In this document: positions 1-6,800 of the stretch, piece by piece
How positions within the stretch are numbered: position 1 is the first letter of the stretch
Layout of the letters: each line of letters begins with the position of its first letter
Assembly: GCA_900554385.1 (NCBI GenBank)
Contig: USHE01000069.1
Coordinates: forward strand, 1-9,388
DNA: 9,388 bases
DNA from: an uncultured bacterium
Lineage (GTDB): Bacteria > Cyanobacteriota > Vampirovibrionia > Gastranaerophilales > Gastranaerophilaceae
Direction of reading: 5' to 3'
The notes under the pieces: generated by a model
The model's database searches: none
What the model was told of the DNA's origin: nothing
What the model saw: only the letters and a program-made list of their open reading frames with translations
Translations under genes and position numbers: made by a program

Positions 1-18
1 GAAATATGCAGCAAAAAC

Positions 19-1335
19 CTATCTATACATTGCTTTTCCGGTTTTGTAAGCCTGTGCATAATTCCCGTTAGGCGACATGTATTGCGGAAAATTTCCTTTG
101 TCTATAGAAAAAACCTTATAGTCAGAAAAGTCGAAATATTTTTCAAATCTTGAAGACGGATAGTATTCCAGAAGGATAATGTCACCTTTTTTTAGGTTGG
201 ATTTATTTATTAAATCCGCTACAATGGCATGCCCTTGCGATCTTTTTATTTTAGGGGCTGATATTGGACTGATTATTAGATATCCTAAATGAAGCATAAT
301 AAATAAGCCGATTAAGAGCCATCTTAAAACTTTATTGTTTGTTATTGCTGCGCCGTAAGCCCCGAGAAGTATGAGTGTCGGATAAATTTCAATGGAATAT
401 TTTGTGATAAAAACGAGTTTTCCTGCTAATGCTGCAATTGCCATTACTGTTACAGTTAAAATTGCGGATATAAGCAGGGCTGTATTGATTTTATTTTTTA
501 TGACAGCTTTTATAATCCAATATCCTGCAATTAATGTTGGAATCAGTGCAAATATGAGGAATTCAGGAGTCGGATTATAAAAGAATTTTGCCGGAGAACT
601 TACAAGATTTGTTAAGACAGGAGAAAAGTAATCTGTCATTAAAAATCCGAATTTAGCGGGTGTAAATTTATCCCACCATTGAGAAAAAGAATCTGTGGTG
701 AATATTTTTATTATTAACGGAGTGAGTGCAATTATAGTTACTGCAATTGCGCTCCAGATGGCTATTATTCCTTTTTTAAATTTTTTAAAAAGAAATAAAC
801 TTACTAATAAAATATTGAAAAATACATATACAAATCCAATTGTATGAGTTAGTAGTATCAAAGCATTCGAGACTATAAGTCCCATAAAATTTTTCAAATC
901 AGGCGTTTTTAGAATTTTAAGAGTGAATAAAAGTGATAATGCCGAAAATAGGAATAAAACAGAGTAAATCCTCACTTCTTGTGAATAATATATTAAAAAT
1001 GAACTCAGCGCAGTGAATGTTCCTGCAAGAATTGCTGTCTTTTTACTATTTTCCATTCCCGCAAAATACATTACAGGTATTGAAAGAGTTCCGGCAATCA
1101 CAGATGTCAGCCTTAAGATTGTGTCGCTTTGTCCGAAAATTGTCATGAAAAATTTTAAATACAAATAATAAAAAGGCATGTGGCATTGAGATTTAATACC
1201 TTCAATAAACCCGTTTGTTAAAGGTTGTGAAGCAATAAACCACGAGATATATTCATCATTCCAAAGCCCTTCTGCCTTGTTAATAAATAAAAGTCTTAAA
1301 AATAGTCCAAGAATTGTAATTATAAAGATACCCAT
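19..1335 (-). CDS. Polytopic GT-C family (GT39/ArnT-like) glycosyltransferase
   Basis: The 438-residue product is almost entirely hydrophobic helices with short charged loops, as in the GT-C fold of PMT/ArnT-like (GT39, PF13231-type) membrane glycosyltransferases. These enzymes move a sugar from a polyprenyl-phosphate donor to a lipid or protein acceptor on the outer face of the inner membrane. The first membrane helix (about residues 2-18) is followed by W-N-D-E (D27, E28), which matches the acidic catalytic motif in the first periplasmic loop of the family. Further hints are a P-F-Y-Y-L-Y stretch and an R-x-x-S-x-x-x-G segment (about residues 52-85). The C-terminal roughly 80 residues are soluble and contain an L-L-E-Y-Y-P-S-S-R-F-E-K-Y-F segment. 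The gene is complete (ATG to TAG) and divergent from a GT2 gene that could supply its lipid-linked sugar. Acceptor and sugar cannot be told from the sequence. Confidence 0.8.
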   Translation of the reverse strand: MGIFIITILGLFLRLLFINKAEGLWNDEYISWFIASQPLTNGFIEGIKSQCHMPFYYLYLKFFMTIFGQSDTILRLTSVIAGTLSIPVMYFAGMENSKKTAILAGTFTALSSFLIYYSQEVRIYSVLFLFSALSLLFTLKILKTPDLKNFMGLIVSNALILLTHTIGFVYVFFNILLVSLFLFKKFKKGIIAIWSAIAVTIIALTPLIIKIFTTDSFSQWWDKFTPAKFGFLMTDYFSPVLTNLVSSPAKFFYNPTPEFLIFALIPTLIAGYWIIKAVIKNKINTALLISAILTVTVMAIAALAGKLVFITKYSIEIYPTLILLGAYGAAITNNKVLRWLLIGLFIMLHLGYLIISPISAPKIKRSQGHAIVADLINKSNLKKGDIILLEYYPSSRFEKYFDFSDYKVFSIDKGNFPQYMSPNGNYAQAYKTGKAMYR

Positions 1336-1348
1336 CCGTTTTCCCCGT

Positions 1349-1391
1349 TTGTAAATATTATATTTTAATTATATAATAAATAAAAAAGAGG
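1349..1391 (+). promoter_or_regulatory. Sigma70-like promoter and RBS of the GT2 gene
   Basis: TTGTAA (1349-1354) and a perfect TATAAT (1372-1377) are separated by 17 bases. The predicted transcription start is near 1384, so the leader is very short. AAAGAGG (1385-1391) lies 7 bases before the ATG at 1399. The 63-bp gap is shared with the divergent GT-C gene. On the minus strand a TATAAT lies at 1357-1362, but I see no good -35 for it. Part of the match could be chance in such AT-rich DNA. Confidence 0.5.
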
Positions 1392-1398
1392 ATATTTT

Positions 1399-2358
1399 AT
1401 GAAACTGGTAATTCAGATTCCTTGTTATAATGAAGAACAATCCCTTCCGGTGACATTGAGAGATTTACCGAGGCATATAGATGGAATTGATGAGATTGAA
1501 ATATTGGTTATTGATGACGGTTCTACTGACAAAACTGTAGAGGTCGCCAGTGAGCTTGGTGTTGACGAGGTCATTTCTCTGGGTGCAAACACAGGGCTTG
1601 CAAAGGCTTTTGTTGCCGGAATTAACAAGGCTCTTGATATGGGGGCTGATATTATCGTTAATACCGATGCCGATAATCAGTATGATGCGTCATATATAAA
1701 AGATATTGTGAAGCCGTTGCTTGAAAATAAAGCGGATATTGTAATAGGAGCAAGACCTGTATCTGATATAAAGCATTTTTCACGTTTGAAAAAAATATTA
1801 CAAAAACTGGGGTCTTTTGTCATGCGCTGTGTAAGTAAAACGGATGTCAAGGATGCCCCGAGTTGATTTAGGGTTTTTTCTAGATATGCCGCATTGCAGT
1901 TGTATGTTTTTGATAATTATACATATACTTTGGAAACTATTATTCAGGCAAAAGCAAAGGGACTTGTTATTGAAAGCGTAGAAGTCGGGGTAAATCCGGA
2001 ACTTAGAAAATCCCGGTTATTCTCTAATATGTTCATATATATAAGGCGTTCTGTCTTTACTATGCTCAGAATGTTTATAATATATAGACCGTTTAGATTT
2101 TTTGTTACCTTTGGGAGTTTGTTTCTGCTTGCAGGTGTAATCCTTGGCGGTAGATTTCTGTATTATTATGCTGTTGGAAGCGGTCAGGGCCATATTCAAT
2201 CGCTGATTCTTGCAGCTATTCTTTTGCTGACTGGCGTTCAGGTAGTACTGATTGCGGTCCTTTCTGAATTGATTTCTATTAATCGTAAATTGCTTGAAGA
2301 TATTCAGCGTATGGTTAAATCGTCAGGGTTGAAAAAATACTCGGACGGTATAAAATAA
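1399..2358 (+). pseudogene. Family 2 glycosyltransferase (polyprenyl-phosphate sugar synthase type) interrupted by in-frame TGA
   Basis: Read through the TGA at 1864-1866, this is a 319-residue GT2 enzyme of the DPM/DPG-synthase-like group. An N-terminal GT-A domain (about residues 1-215) has I-P-C-Y-N-E-E near residue 8, V-I-D-D-G-S-T near residue 37 and the metal-binding T-D-A-D-N-Q-Y near residue 90. These are followed by I-G-A-R-P and D-A-P-S-stop-F-R. Two membrane helices (about residues 230-250 and 268-288) form the C-terminal anchor. Both halves are in the same frame, and relatives as I remember them have glycine at the stop position, so one GGA-to-TGA change explains the break. The N-terminal piece alone (1399-1866, 155 aa) keeps the donor site but loses part of the acceptor region and the anchor. 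The C-terminal piece could only restart at codons such as TTG 1894, with no RBS. It could be a recent nonsense mutation, a sequence error or a recoded codon. Confidence 0.8.
1864..1866 (+). other. In-frame TGA replacing a conserved glycine codon
   Basis: The codons around it read gcc-ccg-agt-TGA-ttt-agg-gtt, that is A-P-S-stop-F-R-V. GT2 proteins of this group normally read D-A-P-S-G-F-R-A-F-S-R. The frame stays open for a further 163 codons until TAA at 2356-2358, with no second lesion. I see no stable hairpin straight after the TGA, so a selenocysteine signal is unlikely. Confidence 0.85.
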
Positions 2359-2394
2359 GATAGGTATACAATTTAAAAAATATGGTGAATTTTA

Positions 2395-4593
2395 ATGAAT
2401 AAATTAATATTAACAACAAGAATTCGTGATTTTTTCTTTTCATCTCAGGCTGTAAAGACTGCTGGTTTTGTCGTGTTTACTTTTTTAATGACGGCTGTTA
2501 TCGCATCACAAAACTTCTTTTTTCAAACAATAGTAGATAAAGGAATTAGTAAAAAAGATGTTATCGCACAGAAAACGATTACCGTTGTAGACGTAAAACG
2601 TACAGAACAGCATAAAAAAGAGGTTGCACAAAAGGTTGATCCCATACTTGCGCCGGCAGAAGATGATTTTATAAAGACTAACCTTGAAACACTTGAAAAT
2701 TCTATTATTCAAATTCGTCGTAAAGCTGTCAGTGATGAGGTTAAACAAGAAGAACTTTCTTTGCTTTTTGATATTTCTGATTCCGCACGTAAGAATTTTG
2801 TAATAACATTTTTACTTAAGACTGATGATGCATCCTTGAGAGAATCTTTTGATAAGGCTAACGTTACTTTGACAAATATTTTGCAAAAAGGTATTAGTGA
2901 AAAAGATTTTGAAGCTGTAAGTATAAACAATATAATTAAAGAAAATCTTGTTTCCAATGTTTCAAAGCGTCAGATTTCAATTATAGATGCATTATTAAGC
3001 CAGATTCTTGTGCCAAATCTGGTTATTGATGAATTCGCAACAGAGATTGCACGCAAGAATGCTGAAAATGCAGTAAAACCTTATGAAGTTACTTTCCAAA
3101 AAGGTGATAAAATACTTTTCGAGGGAGAACCTGTTACAAGGCTAAAACGTGATGCATTAAGACAGGCGGGATATAATGTTTATGAGTTGAATTGGCAGGG
3201 GCTTTCTGCTATTTATATTATTGTTTTTCTTGCAACTCTTATTTTTATAGCTTATATGAAGTTTTTTGAAAAACAATTTCTTGGAATGAGATATATGGCT
3301 ATTTGCGGGACGCTTGCGCTTATTCTGGCTAGTATTTCAGTTTTACTGCCTACAGGTTTTTCTCCGTATGTTCTTCCAATACCGGCATTTGTTCTCCTTC
3401 TGGCTATATTCACAAACCCGAGAGTTGCATTTGTTGCGGCGGTTGTGCTTTTGTCAGTGCTTACCGTAGGGGCTCAATATTATGCTGAAATTATTGTCAC
3501 GTTTACTCTTTTGAGTCTTGTTGCTATGATTACTATTTCTCAAATCAGATATTCAAGACGCTTGGATTTAATTAAGGCAGGGTTTATAATTTCTCTTGCT
3601 GGTCTTATAATTCTGGTTGCAATATATGTTCTGGAACGTTGTCTGATTGATATAAATAATGTTTTAATATTTAAAAACAGTATATTTATCGCATTGAATG
3701 GTATTATAAGTTCGATGATTGCTCTGGGAACACTTCCGTTGCTCGAAAGTTTGTTTAAGATAAATACTCCTTACGGTTTGGCAGAACTTGCTGACCATAA
3801 TCAGCCGTTGTTGAAGCGTTTGCAGTTTGAAGCTCCGGGAACATATCACCATAGCCTTATGGTGTCTAATTTGTGCGAAGCTGCTGCAGAGGCTATTGGG
3901 GCAAATCCAATTCTTGCAAGGGTCGGTGCTTTTTACCACGATATCGGGAAACTAAAACGTCCGCTTTTCTTTGTGGAAAACCAATCTTATTTCGGGATAG
4001 AAAATCCGCATACGAAATTAAACCCAAGATTAAGTAAAATGGTTATTACTGCCCATCCGAAAGATGGTGTTGAATTTGCTAAAGAATATGGACTTCCGCC
4101 TGTTATTAATAATTTTATTCTTCAGCATCACGGTGAAGGTTTGGCAAGTTATTTCTATAATCAGGCTGTAAAAGAAGAAGGGCTTGAAAATGTAAAAGAA
4201 GAACAATTCCGTTATACAGGTCCGAAGCCTAATATGAAAGAAACGGCAATTCTTATGATTGCTGATGCTGTTGAATCTGCGGTTCGCTCGTTGAAAAATC
4301 CTACATCAGAAGAAATTGAACAAATAATCGATAAAATTATCGTTGAACGTCTTAATGACGGTCAGTTGTCAGACAGCCCGCTTACTTTGCATGATATCAG
4401 GGTTATTGCCGCAACCTTCAGCCGAATTCTCAGAGGCATGCAGCATAATAGAATTAAGTATCAGGAAAATATTGAAGAAGAATTAAACAAAAATAAAATA
4501 AATCTTCCTTCAAAAATGCTGGATGAGGATTTGGAAAATAAAATTATGCAGTTGGAAGATAAATCGTCAAATGAGGATAAAAATGAAAATTAA
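2395..4593 (+). CDS. pgpH: 7TM-HD family cyclic-di-AMP phosphodiesterase (PgpH/YqfF type)
   Basis: The 732-residue membrane protein has the full PgpH architecture. One N-terminal helix (about residues 23-41) is followed by a large extracytoplasmic 7TMR-HDED domain (about 42-268). Seven membrane helices (about 270-455) lead to a cytoplasmic HD phosphohydrolase domain (about 480-660). Metal-binding residues visible are H485-H486 (T-Y-H-H-S), the H515-D516 pair in H-D-I-G-K, H554, H578-H579 in H-H-G-E-G and D624 in the I-A-D-A-V-E helix. In Listeria and other Firmicutes this family hydrolyses c-di-AMP to pApA and so affects potassium balance and cell-wall stress. The same substrate is inferred here. 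A G-G-T-G-A RBS (2384-2388) precedes the ATG. The gene follows the GT2 reading frame by 36 bases and overlaps ybeY by 11, a conserved neighbourhood in many bacteria. The acidic, lysine-rich C-terminal tail is not conserved sequence. Confidence 0.92.
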   Translation: MNKLILTTRIRDFFFSSQAVKTAGFVVFTFLMTAVIASQNFFFQTIVDKGISKKDVIAQKTITVVDVKRTEQHKKEVAQKVDPILAPAEDDFIKTNLETLENSIIQIRRKAVSDEVKQEELSLLFDISDSARKNFVITFLLKTDDASLRESFDKANVTLTNILQKGISEKDFEAVSINNIIKENLVSNVSKRQISIIDALLSQILVPNLVIDEFATEIARKNAENAVKPYEVTFQKGDKILFEGEPVTRLKRDALRQAGYNVYELNWQGLSAIYIIVFLATLIFIAYMKFFEKQFLGMRYMAICGTLALILASISVLLPTGFSPYVLPIPAFVLLLAIFTNPRVAFVAAVVLLSVLTVGAQYYAEIIVTFTLLSLVAMITISQIRYSRRLDLIKAGFIISLAGLIILVAIYVLERCLIDINNVLIFKNSIFIALNGIISSMIALGTLPLLESLFKINTPYGLAELADHNQPLLKRLQFEAPGTYHHSLMVSNLCEAAAEAIGANPILARVGAFYHDIGKLKRPLFFVENQSYFGIENPHTKLNPRLSKMVITAHPKDGVEFAKEYGLPPVINNFILQHHGEGLASYFYNQAVKEEGLENVKEEQFRYTGPKPNMKETAILMIADAVESAVRSLKNPTSEEIEQIIDKIIVERLNDGQLSDSPLTLHDIRVIAATFSRILRGMQHNRIKYQENIEEELNKNKINLPSKMLDEDLENKIMQLEDKSSNEDKNEN

Positions 4594-5077
4594 TATTTTC
4601 AGCGAAAATATTTTTCCTGACTGGAATGTAGATGAAAAAAAGTTTATACAATCTGCCAGAAAAATCCTTAAATTTTACCTAAAACAGCAGGAAATTAGTG
4701 AGAATTGTTGTTTGAAAAATCAAGATTTTGATACTATATCGTTTGATTTTTTATACTGTGACAGTACAAAGACTCATGAAATTAACAGAGAATACAGACA
4801 AAAAGATTATCCTGCGGACATTATAACGTTTGCAATATTTGCTGATACCGATGAAAAATTTATTTTTGACGGGGAAATTAATCTTGGAGAGGTTATAATA
4901 GCTCTTGATAAAGTTCAGGAAGAAGCAGTTAAGAAAGGTGTTACGCCTGAACATGAACTTCTGTTTTTGATAAGTCACGGCATAATGCATTTGTTGGGAT
5001 TTGACCACCAGACAATGGATGAGTATAATTTTGTTATAGCACAGCAAAATAAGGCTCTTGAAAGTTTGGGGGAATAA
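4583..5077 (+). CDS. ybeY: Endoribonuclease YbeY (rRNA maturation factor)
   Basis: The 164-residue protein carries the YbeY/UPF0054 zinc site near its C terminus: S-H-G-I-M-H-L-L-G-F-D-H, with H132, H136 and H142 as ligands. Upstream it has the usual N-x-x-Y-R-x-K-D-Y-P-A-D-I-I-T-F-A core and the G-E-I-N-L-G-E-V strand. YbeY is a cytoplasmic single-strand endoribonuclease involved in 16S rRNA 3'-end processing and 70S ribosome quality control. The ATG at 4583 is preferred because GAGG at 4573-4576 lies 6 bases before it and because the resulting length is normal. The open frame extends upstream inside pgpH, but that part does not resemble YbeY. The start overlaps the end of pgpH by 11 bases, and the TAA stop shares one base with the dgkA ATG (taATGa), so translation is probably coupled. 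Confidence 0.95.
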   Translation: MKINIFSENIFPDWNVDEKKFIQSARKILKFYLKQQEISENCCLKNQDFDTISFDFLYCDSTKTHEINREYRQKDYPADIITFAIFADTDEKFIFDGEINLGEVIIALDKVQEEAVKKGVTPEHELLFLISHGIMHLLGFDHQTMDEYNFVIAQQNKALESLGE

Positions 5078-5451
5078 TGAGTAAATTTAAGTCGCAAGGA
5101 TTTGGAAATACTTTCAAAAACGCACGAAAAGGTATGCGGATTGTTTTAAAAAGCGAACGCAATATAAGAATTCATTTTGTAGCCGCTGTATTTGTACTGG
5201 TGCTTGGGTTTGTTATGCAGTTTAGTGCTTTGAAAATCAGTGTTTTGCTGCTAGCAATCGGGCTTGTTGTTTCGGCGGAAATGCTGAATTCTGCAATAGA
5301 GTTTTCTTTGGATGCAATTTTTCATAACAGATATTCAAAAATGGTGGGTATGGCAAAGGATATATCGGCAGGAGCGGTGATGTTTGTTACAATAATCGCT
5401 GTATTAATCGGCGGTTTGATTTTTATTCCTGAGATTTTGACACGAATTTGA
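5077..5451 (+). CDS. dgkA: Diacylglycerol/undecaprenol kinase, DgkA family
   Basis: The 124-residue integral membrane protein has the prokaryotic DAGK signature (PF01219). An amphipathic N terminus reads K-S-E-R-N-I-R-I-H (25-33). The second membrane helix carries E68-M-L-N71-S-A-I-E75, which binds ATP-Mg and the headgroup, and K94-D95-I-S-A-G-A-V opens the third helix. Three membrane helices are expected at about 34-50, 53-72 and 98-119. In Gram-positive bacteria and cyanobacteria the family mainly phosphorylates undecaprenol, which feeds the lipid carrier for wall and glycan synthesis. Undecaprenol is the likely substrate here but is inferred. It is translationally coupled to ybeY and is the last gene of the run before a strong terminator. 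Its stop is TGA, with TGA-TAA following three codons later. Confidence 0.93.
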   Translation: MSKFKSQGFGNTFKNARKGMRIVLKSERNIRIHFVAAVFVLVLGFVMQFSALKISVLLLAIGLVVSAEMLNSAIEFSLDAIFHNRYSKMVGMAKDISAGAVMFVTIIAVLIGGLIFIPEILTRI

Positions 5452-5476
5452 GTTATTTGATAATGTTTCATAAATA

Positions 5477-5510
5477 AAAAAGCCCGCTTATTAAGCGGGC
5501 TTTTGTTTTT
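5477..5510 (+). terminator. Bidirectional rho-independent terminator between dgkA and the minus-strand small gene
   Basis: AGCCCGCTT (5481-5489) pairs perfectly with AAGCGGGCT (5493-5501) around a 3-base ATT loop. The stem is flanked by an A-run on the left and TTTTGTTTTT on the right, which extend the pairing. Because A and T tracts flank both sides, it should stop transcripts from dgkA (plus) and from the mazG side (minus). Confidence 0.9.
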
Positions 5511-5573
5511 CATAATTCCTTTTTCCTTATTCTTCCAACGAAACCTTAATGCTGTGAATGTCACCGCCAAACC

Positions 5574-5777
5574 TTAGTTATTGCTTAGAACAAGTCTGAA
5601 TGTTGCAAGGTTTTTGATTGACAACATTGTGTGTTTATTGTGCTGTTCATCGGCAATATTAAAAATACGAATAATTCTTTGGATTTCTTCCAAATCTTTG
5701 CGTGAATTAATTTTATATACGTTTTTGATTGGGTCTGCTACGACTGACATCATTGTATTTAATTCTTGTTCTTTCAT
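5574..5777 (-). CDS. Small hypothetical protein, possibly frameshifted at its C terminus
   Basis: I do not recognise this 67-residue protein. It is polar and predicted mostly helical, with a charged middle (S-R-K-D-L-E-E-I-Q-R-I-I-R-I-F) and no signal peptide or membrane segment. The ATG at 5777-5775 is preferred because GAGG (5787-5790 on the complement) lies 9 bases upstream. The ATG at 5792 would have AAGGA only one base away. It lies about 107 bases downstream of mazG on the same strand and ends before a shared terminator. Just past its TAA, the -1 frame (5571 down to 5527) reads F-G-G-D-I-H-S-I-K-V-S-L-E-E-stop, which looks like a natural protein end. A one-base indel near 5574-5577 would therefore have removed about 16 residues. 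Whether it is intact or broken is uncertain. Confidence 0.5.
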   Translation of the reverse strand: MKEQELNTMMSVVADPIKNVYKINSRKDLEEIQRIIRIFNIADEQHNKHTMLSIKNLATFRLVLSNN

Positions 5778-5884
5778 TTGGCTTATCCTCATTTCCTTAT
5801 ACTTTAATAAAGGATTTTTTTCTAAAAAAATTGCTTTTTTAAGAATAAGTTTGTTAATATTTGTTTACATATCCATTAAAATAA

Positions 5885-6655
5885 CTAACCAACGTGCTTT
5901 TTGGCTGATTTCCATAAGTCGTCAAATTCTTCAAACGAATAATCATTTAAAGGTTTTGCTGCTAATTCTTCCATTTTTCTAAATCTGGTCATGAATTTTT
6001 TATTTGCTTTTAAAAGTGCTTGTTCTGCGTCAATTTTGTTCCAGCGGGCAAGATTGACCGTCGCAAACAGGATGTCGCCGAATTCTTCTTCCATGTGGTC
6101 TTTATTTTGTTCTTTTACAGCTTCTTTAAATTCGTTAAATTCGGAAAAAATACATTCATACAATGATTTTTCATTAGGCCATTCAAACCCTGTTTTGACA
6201 GCTTTTTTGCTGATTTTTTGCGCACTCATTAACGCCGACTGTGATTTCGAAATCCCGTCCATTGCGGATTTTCTGTGTTGTTTTTCTTCAGCTTTAAGTT
6301 TATCCCAGTTATCAAGAATTTCTTTTGTAGAATTTACCTTAACATCTCCAAAAACATGCGGATGACGGTGGATAAGCTTATCTTTTAAACCTTTGGCAAC
6401 ATCTTCAATAGTAAACGCCCCTTCTTCCGATGCAATTTGGGCATGGAGGACAACCTGAAGCAGAACATCTCCGAGTTCTTCTTTTAAGTGCTTCATATCT
6501 CCTGAATCCATAGCATCAACGGCTTCGTATGCTTCTTCAAGCATATTTGGTCTAAGGCTTTTATGCGTTTGTTCTCTGTCCCACTGACAACCGTCAGGCG
6601 CACGAAGTCTGGCTATGACATCTATAAGTTCACTAATTTCTTTTACACATCCCAT
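5885..6655 (-). CDS. mazG: Nucleoside triphosphate pyrophosphohydrolase MazG
   Basis: The 256-residue protein has the two tandem all-alpha MazG domains of the E. coli type. MazG is cytoplasmic and hydrolyses (d)NTPs to NMP plus pyrophosphate. In E. coli it is linked to house-cleaning and to lowering ppGpp during starvation. The N-terminal part has R-L-R-A-P-D-G-C-Q-W-D-R-E-Q-T-H (16-31), then E40-E41-x-x-E44 and E59-E-L-G-D63, the Mg-binding EExxE/EExxD pattern. H-R-H-P-H-V-F-G-D follows near residue 97. The second domain has G-F-E-W-P, then E-F-N-E-F-K-E and E-E-E-F-G-D-I-L-F-A-T-V-N-L-A-R. I chose the ATG at 6655, because a TTG two codons upstream (6661) is the only longer start and neither has a strong RBS. 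The length matches the family. It may be co-transcribed with the small gene downstream. Confidence 0.95.
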   Translation of the reverse strand: MGCVKEISELIDVIARLRAPDGCQWDREQTHKSLRPNMLEEAYEAVDAMDSGDMKHLKEELGDVLLQVVLHAQIASEEGAFTIEDVAKGLKDKLIHRHPHVFGDVKVNSTKEILDNWDKLKAEEKQHRKSAMDGISKSQSALMSAQKISKKAVKTGFEWPNEKSLYECIFSEFNEFKEAVKEQNKDHMEEEFGDILFATVNLARWNKIDAEQALLKANKKFMTRFRKMEELAAKPLNDYSFEEFDDLWKSAKKHVG

Positions 6656-6800
6656 ATTCAAATTTTACCACAAATATAATTACAAATCTGCAACTAAAGT
6701 ATAGTATTTTGTTTAAATAATACACCAAAAGGTTGATGGCGTTTGCGGCTTATATGTTATCCTATATGTGTGAAGAATTTAGGTAGGAAAGGATTATATA
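6656..6800. promoter_or_regulatory. Divergent promoter region between mazG and the S-F-x-G protein gene
   Basis: This 145-base gap must hold promoters for both directions. For mazG a TATACT -10-like box lies on the minus strand at 6698-6703, with no convincing -35. For the plus-strand gene the best pair I see is TTGATG (6733-6738) and TATCCT (6758-6763), with a long 19-base spacer. A strong RBS, AAAGGA (6788-6793), lies 7 bases before the ATG at 6801. Exact promoter positions are not certain. Confidence 0.4.

Noticed and set aside
1864..1920. Selenocysteine at the TGA in the GT2 gene
   Set aside because: No stem-loop of the bacterial SECIS type follows the TGA, and the family has glycine, not cysteine, at this place.
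1894..2358. Independent gene starting at TTG 1894
   Set aside because: It has no RBS, starts inside a conserved GT2 motif and is in frame with the upstream part. It is the second half of one gene.
3664..3939. Minus-strand open frame of 91 codons inside pgpH
   Set aside because: It is antisense to the conserved membrane/HD region of pgpH, with no RBS and no recognisable protein features.
4523..4582. N-terminal extension of YbeY
   Set aside because: It lies in the pgpH coding region, does not resemble YbeY, and the ATG at 4583 has a well-spaced GAGG.
5322..5570. Minus-strand open frame of 82 codons across the dgkA end
   Set aside because: It runs through the terminator hairpin and antisense to the conserved part of dgkA.
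5815..5845. A/T-only hairpin (AAAAAA-GCAA-TTTTTT on the minus strand) as a mazG terminator
   Set aside because: It has no G-C pairs in the stem; this is expected by chance in homopolymer-rich spacer DNA.
5581..5982. Plus-strand open frame of 133 codons
   Set aside because: It is antisense to mazG and the small gene, has a composition unlike a protein domain and lacks an RBS; it is a shadow.
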